Below, piece by piece: positions 30,977-43,892 of a stretch of 64,000 nt of DNA. Made by a program: the position numbers and the translations under genes. The stretch spans positions 1-64,000 of the forward strand of contig JAKCPI010016435.1 in assembly GCA_023213315.1 (NCBI GenBank), in the 5' to 3' direction. The number at the start of each line of letters is the position of its first letter. Positions within the stretch are counted from its first letter, which is position 1. Source of the stretch: Euborellia annulipes (taxonomy: Eukaryota; Arthropoda; Insecta; Dermaptera; Anisolabididae). A model generated the notes under the pieces. It ran no database searches. It worked only from the letters and a program-made list of their open reading frames with translations, and was not told where the DNA came from.

Positions 30977-31539
30977 CTTAAATGTTTTTGGAATAAATTT
31001 TTATACAAATTATTATATTTTTTTTTTTTTTAAGAAATAAAATGAAATGAATGAGGACATTGCTTTAGAAACTAAAAGTAAGTTTATTAAGTTGATTAAT
31101 CCCAGAGTAAAGAAAGAGAGACAGAAAAGTGGACAAAGTTAAAAGAATGGAACCCGAGTTCAAATTTAATTTCATCTATCACCTGTTATTTATGTCGAGT
31201 CAGTGGAAATTTATACAAGTAAATAAAATGAGGAAACTTTTCAACACTGATAGAATTTTTCTAATTAAAACAAGAAACTAAATTGTTCATCTGTTATGTA
31301 ATTATTAAGAAATCTTGTTCATCAGTATGTTTCATCTTGGGACTGACTTGAGAGATTGTAATTTGATTTATAAAATCTACATCATTCGAAATATTTTTTT
31401 ATAATATTCGATCAATAAATACAGTATAGGGCGACTAGAAATAACGAGGTTTAATATAAATTTATTTTTTTCTTTATTATTCCATTAGTCAAAGGCAAAT
31501 GTACTTGCCAATAGCAAAATATCATAAATAACAAGTCTC

Positions 31540-31600
31540 CGCCCCCCCCCCCCCCCGCAAAAGCGTGGAGGTCCTGGTTCGAGTCCAGTGTGCGCAATTT
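31540..31600 (+). repeat. tRNA-like B-box fragment
   Basis: GGTTCGAGTCC, a perfect B box, lies near 31577 after a C-run. No matching A box or cloverleaf is visible upstream, so it is probably a truncated SINE head and not a tRNA gene. Confidence 0.45.
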
Positions 31601-31848
31601 CGCCCAATCATAAACTCAACTCGCAAATGCTATCTTAAACGCTATATTGATTGGCTAACGAACAGTCTTTTTGACTGTTGGTTGAAATAATTCCACCTTT
31701 TTCAAACAAAGCTCTACCAGCTAATAAATAACAAAAACATTAATAATTGGATTTTTAGTAACATACTTAGCCAATGAAGCTACCTTGAGTGATTCAGTCT
31801 CATTTCCGGAGCAAACAGGTCCTGTATAATTGACCACATATACAGCTA

Positions 31849-32110
31849 TGCTCAGGGGCCCACGTCTTGTGGGCACGTGGATGGCGACCACGAGCTACCC
31901 GAGCTGGGACAGGCAGTCCTTCAGTTCTTTGTATGTCTGTCTCTTCCTTCCTCATTTCAACAGGCGTCAGACCGTGTGACGGACCGGCCTGTTCTTTTTC
32001 TTCCGGTTGCAAAAACTCATGATAGGGTTGGAGGGAAAAAATGAGGTTCGCCGACCCCGCATCGCGGGAATAAGGCGAGGACGGAAGAAGAAGAAGAAAA
32101 AGAAGAAGAA
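31849..32110. repeat. Repeat family B, most complete single copy
   Basis: From TGCTCAGGGGCCCACGTCTT to CGGGAATAAGGCGAGGACGG, followed by (GAA)n simple sequence to ~32112. It closely matches 10936-11178. Confidence 0.8.
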
Positions 32111-32199
32111 GAGGATTGTAGTCTCACAAGTCAGTGCGAGTAAGGCAATCACAGTTTTTTTTTTGGTCATTTTATAATAAAAAAAAAAACACTCCAGGG

Positions 32200-32489
32200 C
32201 AGCGGTTCCCAACCCGTAGGCCGCGGGCTGATTGGATCTGGGCCGCGGGTGTTTAAGGAAAGATCAAAAATTATTAAAATAAGATAAAATAATAAAATTT
32301 TTCAATTTTTTTTTAAAGCAATTATTTGTTTAAAGCAAATCCTTCTTACACACTTGTGTTTTAAATTTTTAAGAGTACTAACCCATTTTATTTACACATA
32401 CATGTACACATTTATATATATACACTGGGCCTCAGCATTTTTTTTACGGAAAAAGTGGGCCCCAGATCAAAAAAGGTTGGGAGCCCCTG
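32200..32489. mobile_element. hAT MITE, TIR CAGCGGTTCCCAACC
   Basis: Begins CAGCGGTTCCCAACC and ends GGTTGGGAGCCCCTG. The flanking 8-mers CTCCAGGG and CTCTAGGC agree at 6 of 8. The interior is a short version of the composite element at 26975-28554, in reverse orientation. Non-coding. Confidence 0.85.
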
Positions 32490-35478
32490 CTCTAGGCAGT
32501 CCGAAATATCATGGAAAACTTCAAAGTTATTATTTCTAGTCACCCTGTAAAACAACGAGAAATGAAATATCATATGAAAAATGAGAGAACAATTCTACCA
32601 AAAAGAAGAAACCTATTATTAGCCCTTTTTTCCAGAAGATTAGAGAAGATAAGAAGCTTTTAAATATACCTTCTCATTTTCTATTGGACCCGTCAACTTA
32701 TAAGGGTGAGTATTTCCGCCCAAAAAAGTAAAGCTTTCACTCCATCAGGGAATATCACTCCAGGAAGCCTCTCCACTTATGCCTGTCCTATCAGTCATTT
32801 CTCACCAATAGTAGGCCTATCTTACTTCTCCATTCATATACGTACGGAAATTTTAATTTAAGGTTGTTCGGACGTTAAAGCACTTTATCTGATTAAAAGC
32901 TAATTTTTTAATATGTTATTAATCACTATCAAATACGTATAAAATAAAATTTTGAAGCAGATCTGACCCAGGGTTATCGTGTAATTAATTTTTAAAAAAT
33001 TGAAATTTAACATGTAGCCTATGGGGAATATCGACGAAATTCACACATATCGAATTATATAGCCCATATATGCATCATTTACAAAAACAAAAAAACTTAC
33101 ATTTTATTAATTCACTTCCGAGGAATACGTTAAAAATAAAATCAAAAGTTTCTGCAGACCGCTTTTAAAGATATTTTAACAAGAAAGTCAAAAAATTCTC
33201 CAAAATGACAGTCGCCAATATTTAAAAATAAGGAAGATTTGAGAGTGAGACCAGTCCGGCAACGTCGCATAACATAAGTGTCTTTTCTCGATGTTAGTTA
33301 CATATTTTTTTTCAATTTTAAGATATTTTTTCTCGCAAATCGTCCATTGTGTTTAAACTGATTTGCATTAAACATTGTAATATATTAAATAAAATAAAAT
33401 TTAAGGCGTTTAAGATTTAAAATAGATAGTTGGTGAATGCAATGTTGCCAGTTCTATATTACGTGAAATACTGCTCAAATCAAAAGTCATTCATTTATTA
33501 TTTTTGGTAATTAAATTATTAACTTAATACAATTATAAACTATGATAGGTCACGACTAAATTATAATAAGGAATTTTGGCATTCAAATTTTTAATTTTAT
33601 TTAAAAAAAAATTTAGATTCTATTATGACTTACGATGTACTATCCGAACAACCTTAAATTTATTTCTTTATTTAGCGATTTATTATAAAATTTAAAAGTC
33701 TATCAAGATTCAAGAAAATTTGTTTCTTGAATGATGAATACCTTAAAAGGTTTTTCTTTTTTATTGCCAAACAAAAAGACTGAAAATTTGTCCAAGGCCA
33801 GTCATAAGAACGATTATTATATTATTTATATTTGTGCACTAGTTTATTTAATTAAATCAGAGTTAATATATTAATTGAGTTCATATAGATTTATTTGGAA
33901 TAATATTTTTCACGCAAATATTATATTTTAATGAAATAATTAATTCAATTAAAATTAAAAAGAAATTTTTTTTTAATTAAAAATAATTTTGAAAGTAATT
34001 TCAATCATTAACAAATTGAATTCAATCACCTCTTTTATTACATTCATAATTGACAAAGTTTGTTCTTTATTATTAATTAGAACAGAAAGTAATTTTGAAT
34101 ATTAATATTAGAAAATATTAATCTTCTCATGTATTTATTTCTAAGTGTTGGAAAATTGCGAATTTCTATGATGTATGTCCATTAGAGAGGTAAATTTGAA
34201 AATTGGATGTCAAGATATAGGTATCCTGATTCTGTATAAATGAAAATTGAAAAATTGTATGTATCCTTATTCAATTCAACTAAAAATGGAAAATGAAAAA
34301 ACAAAGTAGGCCTATTTATAGAATTTATTCTGAAACAACTGGACAAACTAAACTCTAAAAACTCCTTTGTATATAAGTCATTATTATCAATTGAATATGA
34401 GCGAGTTGGCGCCCTCGTGAAAACCAAGATCTGATAGATAGTCGGATTGCCGAAGGGTTTATTATTTCATTGAAACGGATTGTGTTTCGTTAGTTTAATA
34501 TGTGCGGTGTAAGATCTAGATTGTCGGTTGATCTCACTCTGAATATAATTCAATGATCTTGTATTTCATTAATTCTAGTGGAACTAAAGATTTTTAGTGT
34601 CAAGACATTGTCCTTGTTTAAAAGCTAATTAATTAATTAATTAATCTTCTCAAAGGGCACTACTCTCTAAAGTTAATACACGAGGGCGGAAAGAATATCG
34701 TATTATGATCTGATAACGGAAAGATGGAACATATATTTTAGCTAACGTACGTCTAGCTTTAATCTTTAATCATCTGTGAAAAGAGGCTTATTTTAATATG
34801 ATCACTTAAGACCAATCTTGAAAGCCTCATTAAAATAAGCTAATTTTTGTAGAAAAAGAGGAATAAAAGGTACCTAACGAGTTTTCATTATTATTTTTTT
34901 TGCCCTAAAACATTAATATTTTACTATTATTAATAAGAAATCCCTACTCAAAAAGAACATCCCTGATTAGATTTTGTAAAAATGGGCAGAAGGAAATAGA
35001 TATATATTTATGTTACTGAATATTTTCTCTTTTAATCAATATCTTAATATTACAATATTCTTTTAAGATTTCAATATATAAAAAAAATTTAACTTTAATT
35101 GTCAAAATAATTATCGAAGGAAAATGTAAGAGTAAATCTCTTTTCATTTCCCATGATTGATTATTTATTCGTTTTTAAAACACATTTGATTTCTCAGAAT
35201 AAGATGAAATTACCCAACAATTTATATCCTTTAAAACGTTGAAAAAGTAGATTTTGGTTAAGGGGATATTGATTGAAATTTTATTACAAATAAATTTCTT
35301 AGAGAAGGATTTTAGAAATGTTCAACACTCTAGGATTAAATTTAAGGAGAGATACTGACAGGATATTCTTGTATTCTGTAAAAATTTAATAGGCCTAAAT
35401 AAACTATTGATAATTTGTTTAAGGGCGGAAGAGTAGTATTAATATTTGGTGGTAAATTAGAAGAGAATCACTCAGATC

Positions 35479-35512
<34 letters not shown>

Positions 35513-36059
35513 AGTATAGAAGTTTATTACAAATAAATTTCTAAGGGAAGGATTTTATTCGCGAAATATAAACCAGGTTGTTGGCGGTTATAGGGATACA
35601 GATATTTGGGTTTAGTGTGTGCCTTCCGTGCACAATGCACACAAAGGTAACTAAACGTGGAATAAAACATTCCACTTAATTTAAGACTTTTCCCTCAAAC
35701 AAAAAAAATTGGGGTGATATTTATAGTGAATTAAAATTGATCTTTCTATTTTTTTTTATTTTGACACACCGTGGAAAGAATCCTTTAATAAATAAATGTA
35801 AATAAATTATATTATTTATTAAAAGTTATAAAGACTTAACTTTGACAGCTCTAATCTATAATTTAAATTATAAATTATAAAGTATAAAACAATTCATAAA
35901 TTTACATAAATTGATTCATGAATTCGAAATAGATGGGATGGTTGGTTGAGATTCCCCTCCTCAATTCCTCATTCAACCAGGTACACAAAGCAGACAGAGA
36001 TTTTCAAATTTATGGCCGTAATGGGAATTACACGGATGCTTTTATACTTATAGTTGTCA
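32490..36059. other. Long gene-free stretch
   Basis: About 3.6 kb of AT-rich sequence with no ORF of substance, a (TTAA)n run at ~34628-34645 and a T-run of about 30 at 35480-35508. The only other recurring word I noticed is TAGGCCTA (32812, 34307, 35390). I recognise no gene. Confidence 0.5.
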
Positions 36060-36575
36060 ATAAAGGAATTTTTTTTTTTTTCTTTCTTTATTTTTTGGCT
36101 TGGGCCTTCGCCATCCAGCCAGACTTCTGTATACAATATTTTATAAAAAATACAATACTTTATAAAAAATACAATCTCTAAAAAATACGTACATTACAAA
36201 ACATAGATTATGTAAAAAAACTCTTTACAAAAAATACCTTATATAAAAACATAGTTATCAAAAATACATTATATCAACAACATTTTACAACAAAAAATTT
36301 TTAAAATGAAAACCTTATAAACCATAAATGTACTAAAACCAACATAATACAAATTATACATTATAAGAAAATTAGTCGAAAATAACATGATAACAAACTA
36401 AAATGATCTAAATTCTGTTGTTTTAGAGTATTATTTGAGCTGCAATGATGAACTTATTCAGATTTTCGAGTTCCTGAGTAAGGAATTTTAAAATAAGGAA
36501 AAACTGCCTTTCAAAATATCCCGGTTTGTTCCAAACCCTCATTGCAATGTCATGTGGCCTGATGTACTAGTACAG
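36060..36575 (-). mobile_element. 5'-truncated LINE, 3' end with tail
   Basis: On the minus strand: an ORF2-like tail (36575-36423), a ~330-bp AT-rich 3' UTR with TAAAAAATACAATA-type repeats, then GGCTGGATGGCGAAGGC, an AATAAAG signal and a poly(A) run (T-run at 36068-36080). The 3' end resembles that of the retroposon at 59998-60132 (GGCTGAATGGCGGAGGC ... AATAAAG), so both come from one family, possibly jockey-like. Confidence 0.7.
36423..36575 (-). pseudogene. LINE reverse-transcriptase protein, C-terminal remnant
   Basis: About 50 residues ending in a stop at 36423, including RPHDIAMRVWNKPGYFERQF and FLTQELENLNKFIIAAQI. The pattern of a short charged C-terminus just before the 3' UTR fits LINE ORF2. 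No upstream part is present. Confidence 0.55.
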
Positions 36576-37250
36576 TACGTCTAGAGTTTATTTGAGAGGT
36601 TTAATTAAATATTTTTGTTAAATTAATTGACTATCAAATGAGTAAAGACACAAAACGACCTGGGGACTGGTGATCAAAGAGCTTCAAAAGGACCTTATTT
36701 TCTTTTGTGATTGAAAATGCTCTTAAAATAAAGGTTCCTTTGTTCTTATATCTTTCTTTTTTTTATATAGCCTTACGTTTTTATAATCTCATATTTTTAT
36801 CTTTATTTTACCACTCTATTATAGTTAGAGACAAAGAGGTCCCTGCTACTAATCTTTTTTTATACTATTATTCTATTCTACGGTCTTAAGTAAATCATCA
36901 ACAAAACTCACATTAATTAGATCGGTCGATTTGACGTCGGTCATTAATTTTTCTGAATATTTATTTTTCCTTTAATATTAGAAAACCCCTATGAAGGGAA
37001 ATACAGTAAGCCTATAAGAAGGTAAAAATTTTTACCAACATTTTGATTATTAAAATTTAAATTGGATCCTCTCATGGCTAAATTATTAAAGGCAATGCCA
37101 GTGTCATTGTTGATAACCTTAAAAATAAAGGGGTGAGGGTTTAGATCCCACAAGATTTAGACATAATCAGATTCGAAGGGCGTTGCAGTCAGGAAATTAA
37201 ATAATATTTTATTTATTCGCCGACCAAAAATATTGTTAAATACACGATCG
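36576..37250. other. Gene-free stretch
   Basis: AT-rich sequence between the LINE and the SINE pair. Nothing recognised. Confidence 0.5.
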
Positions 37251-37370
37251 ACCTCGGGCTTGGTGTAGAGGTTAGCGTGCTAACCTATACCTATCCGAGG
37301 GTCGGATCCCAGGCAGACCGATGATTTTATTTAAGCCATATCGATACCAAATGGGTATTTTTTTATAGCT
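37251..37370 (+). repeat. tRNA-derived SINE family C, head copy
   Basis: Contains a perfect A box, TGGTGTAGAGG (~37261-37271), a weak B box, GGGTCGGATCC, and the family tail start CCGATGATTTTATTTAAGCC. The body stops soon after 37360, where it meets an inverted copy. Confidence 0.75.
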
Positions 37371-37384
37371 ATTGCAATCATACA

Positions 37385-37690
37385 CATTTTTTTATAATAT
37401 TTTTTTTTTTTTTTTTAACATTCACACTTTTTTCTCATTCACACTCACACTCACACTCACACTCACACACACATTCACTCAGTCTTTTCGGCAACGCAGG
37501 CCATTTAAGACTTTAGACGATAACCGTTGTAATTAATATATATATATATATATATATTTGGGGCTCAGGCATTTCTATTTAAGCCATCTGGTATCCAAAT
37601 GGCTTAAATAAAATCATCGGACTGCCTGGGTCCAAACCCGCAACGTTTGGTTTAGGAGGTAGGCACGCTACCTACTACGCCAAACTCGGG
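37385..37690 (-). repeat. tRNA-derived SINE family C, longest copy (inverted)
   Basis: Minus strand: the head with A box TGGCGTAGTAG near 37680, B-box-like GGGTTTGGACCC, a conserved TTTAAGCCATTTGGATACCA hairpin, an (AT)n run, GCCGAAAAGACTGAGTGAATG, (GTGTGA)n and a poly(A) tail at ~37402-37385. About 305 bp, this is the best representative of the family. Confidence 0.8.
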
Positions 37691-38759
37691 GGCATAATAA
37701 ATCTTTTTAATATGTGCAAAAAATTACTTGTTTGGGCTCGGCGTCTCTGATTCAATGATCATTGTTGTCGAGCAAGCAATTTAGTAATTTTTTGTACATA
37801 TTTTTTAATAAATCTTTTTAGATTTAAAAATTTTAAGTGAGATTTAGCCATAATAAACAAATTAAGATAGGTTTTTAACTCATTTGATTAATTTTATCAA
37901 TGCTTTTGACCAACTAAAGTACCATAATATTTTTATTTTTTTCTTAAAACTCAATTAATTTTTACCGAATAAAAATGTTTGATTCAAGAAATGTTTGTGT
38001 TAAGCCCTCGTTCTCATAAAACAGGTTAGTACTTAATTTATTGAAGCCCGTCTAATTTTAGTCACTCTCCCCAAGAGAACAGACAGAAAAAAAGGGTATG
38101 ATGGAAAAACACGATTCTCAATTAAGGGAGAAATTCTCTGGATCGAATGTTGTGAAATTAGCTTCAGAGAAATGCTCTCGACTAGCAGCCAATCAACGCG
38201 GCCTGTAATTAGCATCTGCTCTGTCCCGGGCAACGACGCTCTGTCACCAATGCTTTTATATTATATGGATGCCTAATAAATGGATCTATCAATTCTCAAA
38301 TTCAATTTTCAATGAGAAAGTAGAAAAGAATTTTTAAATCATAATAATGTCGATTCTCTAAAATTAATTACTTTTTTTTTTAATCATGGATGATTTTTGT
38401 TCCATGGGATTGTTTTTAAATTTTATTTCATACCAATCATTCGTTATTTTTATATATAAAAGGTGGCAGATTAATATTGCTTAAAGAAGAATGCATATGC
38501 AACCAGCTCTACACCGCTGTTGGGTGTACTCACTATCTTGCAGGGGATTCATTTTCAAACTTTAAATATTTTTCATTTTTTTGTTGTTTTATACCGGGGA
38601 CGAAAGCTGAAAAAATGAATATAGTAATATGCTATTTATTTTTCTCCTAAAGTATTCGGTCAATAAAAATATTAATGAATTATACCAGCAGGCCTGGCCT
38701 GAAAAAAAAAAAAAAAAAAAAAAAAAACGAGATTATCTAAATATATTAAACATTACAAT
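37691..38759. other. Gene-free stretch
   Basis: No gene seen. An A-run of about 26 lies at 38702-38727. A short ORF at 38033-38233 has no recognisable similarity. Confidence 0.5.
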
Positions 38760-39138
38760 CATAGGCGCCGGAACTGGGGGAGGGGGACAAGGGACATTGC
38801 CCCCCTGGCATCCTATAGGAGGGGGGCAGGGGGGCAAAATTTCTTCTTTTAATTCATTTATTTTTAAAAATGATACATTTTTACTTTTGAAAAATAAAAT
38901 CTTCTAAATTAAAAAAAAATTAAAAGAGTAAGAAATTCATTTTTTTACAAATTTTTTCCAAAAATTTTTGATAAAATCACTATTAAATTTAAAAAATTTT
39001 TTTTATTAAAATTGTGATTTTATTTAAAATTTTATAGTAGATTTGTTTTGTGGTGTTTAATTTGAACATATTAAATTATTTAATTTTCTAAAAAAAAAAT
39101 TTTTGCCCCCCTGATTCAAATTCGTTCCGGCGCCCCTG
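38760..39138. mobile_element. hAT-like MITE, TIR CA(T/G)(A/G)GGCGCCGGAAC
   Basis: Begins CATAGGCGCCGGAAC and ends GTTCCGGCGCCCCTG. A perfect 8-bp duplication, ATTACAAT, lies at 38752-38759 and 39139-39146. G-rich and C-rich subterminal blocks surround an A/T-rich non-coding interior. Confidence 0.9.
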
Positions 39139-39195
39139 ATTACAATAGGTATGTGAACATTCTATGTAATGAAAAAGTATTTGTATTAAATAAGG

Positions 39196-39565
39196 CCAAC
39201 CCACAATTGTCCCCAGGCAACTCTATTAGGAGTGGAAGATGCTGTGACATCTCTCAATGATGCATTCTTCGAAAGCAGGCTACACGCCGGTGCTGTGGGA
39301 GTCCCTCTTCAAACTAGGACACTCTCCCTAGCATAGAAGAGGTTGGATAAAAGGAACCGGGTGGAACCTGAAATAAGGATTAGTTCACTAGCTAGAAACT
39401 AACGCAGGAGGAGGAGTTAGAGATAGGAAATAATGTAACTTCACGGGGTGCCAGTAGATGGCTACGGCCAGAGGCGGTTGGGTTTGAGGTGTGTGCCTTC
39501 GTCCACGGAAGCAACTCGGGGAAATAAAAGGGGATCCCGATAGGAATTTCAAATAATAATAAGCT
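39196..39565 (+). repeat. SINE family D, 5'-truncated copy
   Basis: Matches the body of 44231-44695 (CAATGATGCATTCTTCGAAAG, AAAAGGAACCGGGTGGAACC, AAATAAGGATTAGTT) but starts inside it. It retains ~110 bp (about 39435-39545) missing from the other copy and ends in (AAT)n. Confidence 0.75.
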
Positions 39566-39712
39566 TAATAATAAACAAGGCCAAGTAGTGTCGAACTCTA
39601 GAAAAGAGTCCCAAAGAAACAAGGCTGTTGAATGCCATCCTGAAGGTGTCTTTATAATAATTTTTCTCTTATATTGTGTGTATAGACATAATGATCGCAA
39701 CAGTTGAAAATG

Positions 39713-39809
39713 ATTAATAAAACACTTGTTTTTGTTAACGGCTTGTTTGTAAAAATTACCTCTAAATTTTTACAAACCACAGTTAAATCGAAACAAGTGT
39801 TTTATTAAT
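39713..39809. repeat. 97-bp hairpin element
   Basis: ATTAATAAAACACTTGTTT at the left pairs with AAACAAGTGTTTTATTAAT at the right, and an inner GTTTGTAAAAATT pairs with AATTTTTACAAAC. Almost the whole segment folds. MITE-like, no duplication identified. Confidence 0.7.
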
Positions 39810-42721
39810 GATAACAACTTTGAGAGCCTAAATATCACACAAAAATTCAAAATTAAAAAAAAAAAAAAAAAAAATTATCAGATTAAATTGATGTTTGTTG
39901 CTAACTTCAAGTTCCGTTTGGGTATCTTTTTACACTAATCGATTTCTATCATATTAAAATTAGCTCCTAGGGAATTCAAATTAAATTCCTCTTTGATTTA
40001 TTTATTTCGTGAACAGAGAAATGTAATTAAAAGTTCTCTTTCCTGTTCAAATTCTTTTACCATTGATATAAAATACACGTGTCTCTCTTTCTCTCTGATG
40101 ATGTTAGAGTATTTGCAAATTCCTATTTTAAAGGTTCGTTTACTAATTTGCGAAAATGTATTAGGTAAAGTACCACTTCAAGTTGACGCATTTACTCCAA
40201 AAGTGGTTAGAGATCTACAATTTTAGTGTAAGATCCACATACCGAATTTCTGTCTCGTTGTGATGTCAAATTATCATCTTCACAATCATACACAAAGACA
40301 TAATTTTTTGATAACATTATTTAAAAAATTAAAAATTATGTCGATTAACGATAGAGTGCGAGTTATTCATTTATTTTTATTATTATTTCTTAAAAATCTT
40401 ATTTTTGCCTCTATTTTTTTTTTTTTTTTTTTAATCCCTTAGTAAATCATAATAATAAAAGTACTGCACTGGTGAATAAATAAATAATCCATGTCAATCG
40501 AAAAAGTTAATTTTAATTTAATTAGAATTTTAATTAAAAATACTTTTTTTAAAATGGATTTTTACAATAAAGAAAGATTAAATAAAAATCATATTTGTAA
40601 TTAAGTTAAATACCGTTTTTCCAAAAATTTAAATGAGAAAAAAATAATTCTCATTAAAAAAAATTAATAAATAAATGTTATTGATTAATTTAATATTTAG
40701 TTTTGAAATCACAAAAAACTCATTTAAATAAAAATTAAATATCATAGTAGGTAGGAGGCTACAATGGAATTAGTGGACCATTAATTTATTCAGTTCATTT
40801 TTAGATGGCAAAATTGTTTCAATAAGAGAAAAAGGGAAGTTTAAATAATAATGTCGAGTAAAAGAGCCTTTTAAAGATCTAAACATTCTCTATTATAAGC
40901 TATAGACAATCTCTAATTGACGACGTTTTCATGACACCAATTAATGATTGTGGAAAGCATATATTGTCCACGAGGTATTATTATACTCTTTCTTTTTTGA
41001 CGGTTTGACCTCGCTATATACTTGTCTTTTATTTATCGATCAGAAATACGTCAATACCATCGATTCTTTAAGGTGATTGGATATTTGTATAATTTTAAGA
41101 AAATTATATTCATTTTTCACTATTTACATTGGAAATTTTAATTGTATGAAGACATCAAATTACATACCCCGGGTGTATATAAAATTTTAATTTTTTCTTA
41201 TCTTACATAAATTGAGTTTAAAAATAATAATTCGACAAAAAGTAGATTTCCACAAAAAAAAAAATACTATAGACCTATTGAATTTATAAAATTTAAGGGT
41301 TAAATATGAGAGACATTTAGATTAAAAAAAAAAAAAAACTTATATTTCTCTGTTTATAATAATACAAATCATTATCCTCAATTGATGAAGTCTTGGATCA
41401 AAATCTTTGAAACTATTTTTGCTGAAATTATTCAGTCTTGTCCCAAAAACTTAAAATCAGTGCTGTAGAGAATAAACTAAATAAAAATGAATTTAATTTT
41501 ATCTGTAGTCTACTTTTTATTTTCAAAAGAAACATTCTTTTTTGAAAATTTTTTTTTGATTTAAGCTTACTCCCGGGGGCGCCCCCCCCCCGGGGGGGCG
41601 GGGGGCCCCGCGGGGGGGCGCCGCGGGGGGGGGGGGGGAAAAAAAAAAAAAAAAAAATAAAATTTGGTTCCGCCCCAAGAAAAAAAAATTTTGCGTGGGG
41701 GGGGGGTTGGGGTTTTTTTTTGTTAAAAAAAAATTAGGGTTAAAGATGGGGGGAGGGGGGGGGGGGGGGGGGGGGCGGGGGGGGGGCGGGGGAAAAGGGT
41801 TGTGTGAAAAAAAAAAAAAAAATTGGAAAAGGAAGGGGGGGGGGGGGGGGGGGGTGGGGGGGGGGGGGCCCGCTTAATACCATAAAAAATTTAAAATAGT
41901 TTTGCCCGATTTATTAAATATAAAATTATCTTAATAAAGGTTTATTTCTTATTTAAATTGCGTCGCCTCACGGGGTTCATGTCCTCAAGGAGGACAAGTA
42001 AGTTTTTTTATTAAAAAAAAATGCATTGTTAATTCTTCACCGAACATTAATATCTGATAGATAATCACAAACAGTAGGCTACGTCTTTATGCTAATAAGA
42101 GTAAACCGAGTATTCTGCATTATAAAAATAATCAATCGTTTTATTACGTAGATGTTTATTGATTAACACTTTCTTTGTAGTAAAACAAAATCAAAAGTTA
42201 ATTTTATTTAATTAAAAAAAAAAAAAAAAAAAAATACTTATTTTAATATATGAAGTATATTACAAAATCTTGTTTACTTTAAATTACTATCTTCAAAAAA
42301 TTTTATTTAATTATTTTTTTTTTACATTCAGCATATCCAAATACCACAACTTAACTCTTCTTTCAATATATTTCTTCTTGTCTTCAGTAGTCTACTAAAA
42401 GAGCAGGAGACAAGTTGGAATAATTTTATTTAATATTTATGATAAATTCAAGAAAAATTTTTTAAACAGAAAGAAGACGAGTTTGATATTAATTTATCTT
42501 TAATTTTAAAGTATTATGTAGATGTTACCTTATATCAATAAATCTTTATAAGTCTACAGGTCAGCTTACCTGGAAAAAAAGAAAAGAAAAATCAATTAGA
42601 ATAAAATATTTATTAACCATAATTTATTTTCATAGCATTCATTACAACTAACTAGCGAAGATTAGTAGTAATTCAAAATTTTATAGCAATCTTTATTCCA
42701 TTCTTACACTTGTAATTGCAT
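39810..42721. other. Gene-free stretch containing a G/C homopolymer island
   Basis: AT-rich sequence with several A/T runs (39847-39873, 42215-42233) and, at 41576-41875, ~300 bp of G-runs, C-runs and A-runs that is out of character and may be a sequencing or assembly artefact. No coding region supported. Confidence 0.55.
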
Positions 42722-42835
42722 GCATGCCCTAGGGCTTGGTGTAGAGGTTAGTGTGCTAACCTTCTATACCGAAGGTCGCGGGTTCGGATCCCAGGCAATC
42801 CGATGATTTTATTTAAGCCATTTGGATACAATTCC
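42722..42835 (+). repeat. tRNA-derived SINE family C, head with both boxes
   Basis: A box TGGTGTAGAGG at 42737-42747 (perfect consensus) and B box GGTTCGGATCC at 42781-42791 (one mismatch), followed by CCGATGATTTTATTTAAGCC. The sequence does not close a tRNA cloverleaf, so it is a SINE head and not a tRNA gene. Truncated after ~42835. Confidence 0.8.
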
Positions 42836-43671
42836 TTGTCATCATCAGAAGTGATTACATTCTATTATTAGAATGTCGAAATACGTAACAATTGTTAATT
42901 TTTAATTAATAAAACCTTTGAAACAAATAACCTAGTGTTTAATTTGTATATTTAATATTAATTTACAAAATATTTCAACGAGAACCAACGGTCGAAAGTT
43001 TAAATCTTATGAAAATAAGACTAATTACTTATTGTTAAGACTTTCTACGTGTTCTAGAACTAAGTATTGTAGACTACTTGGCAACTCCTTTATAGGATTG
43101 AGGGGGCGTCATGTTTCGTTAAGGGCTTCCCTTCAAGACCAACTTATCGAGACTTAATAGCCAAGTTGAGGAATACTACCGTATTTATTTAAAAAGAAAC
43201 TTATCGAAGCCGCCTAATTCGATTAACACTTTTGATCAATTTTTTTTCATTAATTTCATAATTCCAAACTAAGTATACGTAATCAAGATGAGAGCCAGTT
43301 TAATGATTCTCTATTTATGAATGAAATATTATAAATTGAGAAGTTTGCTCTGAAATAGAGGCTTAGTATAGGGATATAAGTCTCGCTTCTTCCCTTGTTC
43401 TGTCAGTGTTCACTTTCCGCGAGAGATAAAATTTATTCAAATTATATAATTAAAATTTGTATAAATTGGGGTTAAATGTTTCAGTGTTAATTTATTCCAC
43501 AATCATCAATCATACATTCTTTTGCTAAATATTGATATTTATTTTGAATAGATAAAATGTGATGAAAATGGAAGTCCTAAGTGGGGTTTCAAGAAATGAG
43601 GTGTATGTTTGTGCGTTGAATAAAATTGCTCAAATACCAGATTCCCACCAAAAATGATTGAAGTAGGCCTA
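42836..43671. other. Gene-free stretch
   Basis: AT-rich, no gene or element boundary recognised. Confidence 0.5.
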
Positions 43672-43892
43672 AACTTTACTCTTGTATGTACTTCATAGAA
43701 AAGATAAGAAAAAAGGCATGATAACAAAATATAAATATTTTCCTCTGATTTTAAATTTTACTACTTGGATTTTAATAAACCGTACTATCGGTAATAAAAT
43801 ATGTCTCGACACAAAAAATCTGATGTGATACCACAATACAGGGTACAAATTTCAAATACCGAAATTAGGAGAAAGTTTGTACTGTGGGATTT
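43672..43892 (+). repeat. Repeat family A, 3'-half fragment (diverged)
   Basis: TTTACTCTTGTATG, AACAAAATATAAATATTTTCC, GTCTCGACACAAAAAATCTG and the degenerate end hairpin (TACCGAAATTAGGAGAAAGTT) follow the order in full copies. An old fragment. Confidence 0.7.

Noticed and set aside
39392..39700. 102-codon minus-strand ORF
   Set aside because: Lies mostly inside SINE family D; open by chance.
41695..41877. Gly-rich ORF
   Set aside because: Pure homopolymer translation in a tract that may be a sequencing artefact.
42722..42835. tRNA gene
   Set aside because: Good A and B boxes but no cloverleaf or acceptor stem, and the sequence recurs as the head of a SINE family.
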